From contig NZ_JAPDNR010000001.1 of NCBI RefSeq assembly GCF_025989125.1, positions 3,578,301 to 3,642,300 of the forward strand: a DNA stretch of 64,000 nucleotides, written 5' to 3'. Made by a program: the position numbers and the translations under genes. Below, one piece after another: positions 61,736 through 64,000 of this stretch (within the stretch, counting starts at the first letter, position 1; each line of letters starts with the position of its first letter). Below the pieces are notes generated by a model that ran no database searches, was not told the DNA's origin, and worked only from the letters and a program-made list of their open reading frames with translations. Source of the stretch: Chitinophaga nivalis. Lineage in GTDB: Bacteria; Bacteroidota; Bacteroidia; Chitinophagales; Chitinophagaceae.

Positions 61736-64000
61736 TTACCGGTCGGAGTTGCTGACGCCTTTTTTGCGGGAAACTGCTTCCTGTAATTTTCCAAAGCGCC
61801 AGCTGAAGCCGAAGCTATAAGCATTGGCAGGCGTGTAGGTAGTAATGGACCGGTAGAAATTTGGGTCGCGCGTTTCATCACTGTAAACGCCGTTGTTGCG
61901 GAAAGGCTGATCGGCAGTAAAAGTAACCGAAGCTTTCTTATGCAGGAATTCTTTCCGGATGGTGAAGCCATAGCCATAGGCGGCAGCAGTACTGCCCTGT
62001 AGCGACGGAGAGCCGGAGCTGCAGTAAAAGTAGGCATCTGCCCGGAAATCTCTACCCAGATCATAGTCGGTATTCATATATCCATTGACGTTGAAACCAC
62101 TGTTTTTCAGGTTGGCAGTACCGCCGGTTTCCATCCTGCTGTAGTTCAGGCGGCCGTTGAAGCCGATGTTCCACTTGCTGGTTAAGGGCACGCGCGCACT
62201 AACGCTGATGCCGCCGTTAATGGTTTTGCCGATGTTGTCGAAAGTAGTGTAGGTCACGCCTTTGAGGGTGTCCAGCGTGGTAATGTTCTGGATGTTATTG
62301 TTGCTGAAAGAGTAGTCGGCGCCGATGTTGAGACTGGTAGTTTTCAGCATGCAGTTATAGTACAGGCCAAAACTGTTGGTGAATGCCGGTTTCAGATTGG
62401 GGTTGCCGTAGCTGATATTGTTGGGATCATTGTCGTTGACGTAAGGGTTCAGGTTGTAGATCCAGGGCCGCTGCAGCCGGCGGCTATACGAAAATACGAT
62501 CGCATTCAGGGATTTGAACTGCCGGTTGATACTGATGGTTGGAATCAGGTTCAGGTATTGCGAAGCCAGATCTGTATTGTTGGAAATAAATTCGCCTTTC
62601 ATGAAGGTTTTTTCCAGCCTGGCGCCCATGGTCGTACTCATTTTTTTACCGATTTTAAAACGGTAGGTGGCGTAGAGCGCCAGTATGTTTTGATCATACT
62701 GAAAGATATTGGCGCGGGCCGGATTGACGATGTATTCTCCGTCCTTGTTGCGGATCAGTTGTTCGTAATTGCTGGATACATGTCGGAAAACGGCTTTGGC
62801 GCCCATTTCCAGTTTCTGTCCTTTCCGCAGCGGGAGACTGTAGTCCGTTTGCAGGTTGATTTCCCTGTTTTTTTCGATGTTGTTGTTGCGGTAGAAACTA
62901 TCGGTGCCGGGTTGATTCCGTTGCTGGTTGTCGGTGTAGCTATTGGAGAGAGAGCTGTTCATGTTGGCAACGAACGAGAATTCGTGATCCGGCTTTTTGA
63001 ATTTATGTTGATAGTCGAGTCCCAGATCGAGGCCGGAGCTGTTGCTTTTATTTTCACTGGTATAGTAGCCGCTTTGGGTGAGGTGCCGGAGACTGTCGTA
63101 ATGGAAGATGTCCTGTGGGGAGAAGTTGCCGCTGTTACCTTTGTTGAGGCCGCCATATACCGTCAGGAAGTTGGTGCTGTCGATGTCGTAGTTCAGTTCC
63201 AGGTTGCCGGTACCGCTAAGTCCGTGTACCTGGTTGCTGGATGACTGCTGCAGGGTATTTTTGTTGCCGGGTACATAGCTTTCCCGCATGGATTCGCTGG
63301 TGCTGCGGTTTTTATACCCGTTGACATTGGCGAAGGCGGTGAGCCCGAATTTGCCTTGTTTGGCGCTGATGGTACCGCCGCCGGAACCGGAGCCGCGGGT
63401 ATCATAGTTCGTATAGATACTACCGTTATAACCGATAATATTTTTTTTGGTGATGATGTTGATAATACCGCCGATGCCCTCCGCATCGTATTTGGCAGAA
63501 GGTTCGGTGAGGATTTCGATACGTTTGATGATGCTGGCGGGGAAGCCGCGGAGGGCATCTTTAGGGTTTTTGGTGACAATGGAGGTGGCCCGGCCGTTCA
63601 TCAGCACTTTATAGTTGGTTTGCCCCCTCAGTTTGATGGTACCGTCGGCTTCTACGGTGATCATGGGTATTTTGCGCATGATGTCGGAGGCGGCGGCTAC
63701 ATCTTTATCGATGTCATTTTCTACGTTGTATACGAGGCGGTCGTCTTTGATCTCTACCAGGGGGCGTTTGCCCTTCACGGTCACACCGGATAGCTGTTGG
63801 GCGGTGGGCGACAGGAAGCGGGTGCCCACGCGGTGGGTCAGGTGAAGGGAGTCCAGGTGAAAGGTATCTACTACGCGGGGGGCATATCCCAACATGCTGA
63901 TGCCTACCTGGTAGGCGCCATAGGCTACCCCGGAGAACATGAAGTTCCCGTTGTTGTCCGCCTGCACATGGGCAATGTTCTTCTGATTGTGCGCCTGTAT
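61736..64000 (-). CDS. TonB-dependent-receptor-like outer-membrane beta-barrel protein (5' end outside window)
   Basis: The frame stays open to the right edge, so the N-terminus is missing; a GTG at 63967 is an internal codon, not the start. The visible part begins in a carboxypeptidase-regulatory-like beta-sandwich (NGNFMFSGVAYGAYQVGISMLGY). A plug domain follows (DIMRKIPMITVEADGTIKLRG, GFPASIIKRIEILTEPSAKYDAEGIGGIINIITKK), and then a long beta-barrel of the OMP_b-brl_3 type. The C-terminus (YTPANAYSFGFSWRFGKLQEAVSRKKG) closes the barrel and lacks a terminal aromatic residue. The ligand is unknown, and no SusD-like gene is in view. Confidence 0.88.
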   Translation of the reverse strand: MQAHNQKNIAHVQADNNGNFMFSGVAYGAYQVGISMLGYAPRVVDTFHLDSLHLTHRVGTRFLSPTAQQLSGVTVKGKRPLVEIKDDRLVYNVENDIDKDVAAASDIMRKIPMITVEADGTIKLRGQTNYKVLMNGRATSIVTKNPKDALRGFPASIIKRIEILTEPSAKYDAEGIGGIINIITKKNIIGYNGSIYTNYDTRGSGSGGGTISAKQGKFGLTAFANVNGYKNRSTSESMRESYVPGNKNTLQQSSSNQVHGLSGTGNLELNYDIDSTNFLTVYGGLNKGNSGNFSPQDIFHYDSLRHLTQSGYYTSENKSNSSGLDLGLDYQHKFKKPDHEFSFVANMNSSLSNSYTDNQQRNQPGTDSFYRNNNIEKNREINLQTDYSLPLRKGQKLEMGAKAVFRHVSSNYEQLIRNKDGEYIVNPARANIFQYDQNILALYATYRFKIGKKMSTTMGARLEKTFMKGEFISNNTDLASQYLNLIPTISINRQFKSLNAIVFSYSRRLQRPWIYNLNPYVNDNDPNNISYGNPNLKPAFTNSFGLYYNCMLKTTSLNIGADYSFSNNNIQNITTLDTLKGVTYTTFDNIGKTINGGISVSARVPLTSKWNIGFNGRLNYSRMETGGTANLKNSGFNVNGYMNTDYDLGRDFRADAYFYCSSGSPSLQGSTAAAYGYGFTIRKEFLHKKASVTFTADQPFRNNGVYSDETRDPNFYRSITTYTPANAYSFGFSWRFGKLQEAVSRKKGVSNSDR

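Noticed and set aside
62558..63244. Plus-strand open frame of 228 codons, hydrophobic and Val-rich
   Set aside because: Antisense to the beta-barrel receptor. The Val-rich stretch is the complement of Asn/Tyr-rich strands, not a membrane protein.

Overview
The window looks like a chromosomal segment of a Bacteroidota bacterium, most likely Chitinophagaceae (Chitinophaga or a close relative). Several independent signs point there. Base composition is roughly balanced. A secreted protein carries SprB-type repeats and a type B (gliding-motility) C-terminal sorting domain for the type IX secretion system. There is a CarboxypepD-reg/TonB-type outer-membrane barrel, a BshC bacillithiol enzyme, LutABC, and repeated upstream boxes of the Bacteroidota -7 form TAnnTTTG (often TAnnTTCG). 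I saw no tRNA, rRNA, CRISPR array, phage or intact insertion sequence.

Left part (1-11.1 kb), metabolism: the 3' part of a kinase/phospho-lyase fusion; rpiA; a convergent MHS-family transporter; a cold-shock protein with a long leader; a gene-free stretch of about 600 bases; a nitrilase-family hydrolase divergent from a Pif1-like helicase; and the lactate-oxidation operon lutABC.

Centre (11.8-37.4 kb), a large exopolysaccharide/capsule locus read left to right. It has a membrane NDP-sugar dehydratase (PglF/WbpM type), Wza export lipoprotein, Wzc tyrosine kinase with a Gly-Tyr tail, UDP-HexNAc dehydrogenase, Wzx flippase, pyruvyl transferase, hexapeptide acetyltransferase, GT4 transferases, a Wzy-like membrane protein, a secreted DUF4091 hydrolase, UDP-GlcNAc 2-epimerase and a heparinase II/III-like protein. 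It ends with a WbuB-like GT followed by a PglC/PglD/PglE-like trio. Together these predict synthesis of UDP-diacetamido-trideoxyhexose (bacillosamine type) loaded on the lipid carrier as first sugar, a HexNAc uronic acid (ManNAcA predicted), and Wzx/Wzy/Wza/Wzc-type assembly and export. A T9SS type B secreted protein follows, and a CpsB/YwqE-type PHP phosphatase, the likely partner of the Wzc kinase, abuts it on the other strand. A free-methionine-sulfoxide reductase closes the region.

Middle right (37.7-39.5 kb): an isopentenyl-diphosphate isomerase followed by a class I terpene synthase with all signature motifs intact. This is a compact terpene locus of unknown product and the best candidate for undescribed chemistry here.

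Right part (39.5-64 kb): two membrane proteins (DUF2157-like, TMEM175-like); a TolC-adaptor-RND efflux operon plus a methyltransferase; a YdiJ-type FAD/Fe-S dehydrogenase; a DUF72 protein; a glgA-glgC-GH130 run facing a GT4 glycosyltransferase; bshC; a FUSC/YccS-like membrane protein; and the 3' part of an outer-membrane beta-barrel receptor cut by the right edge. Convergent gene pairs are mostly separated by strong hairpins acting as two-way terminators.
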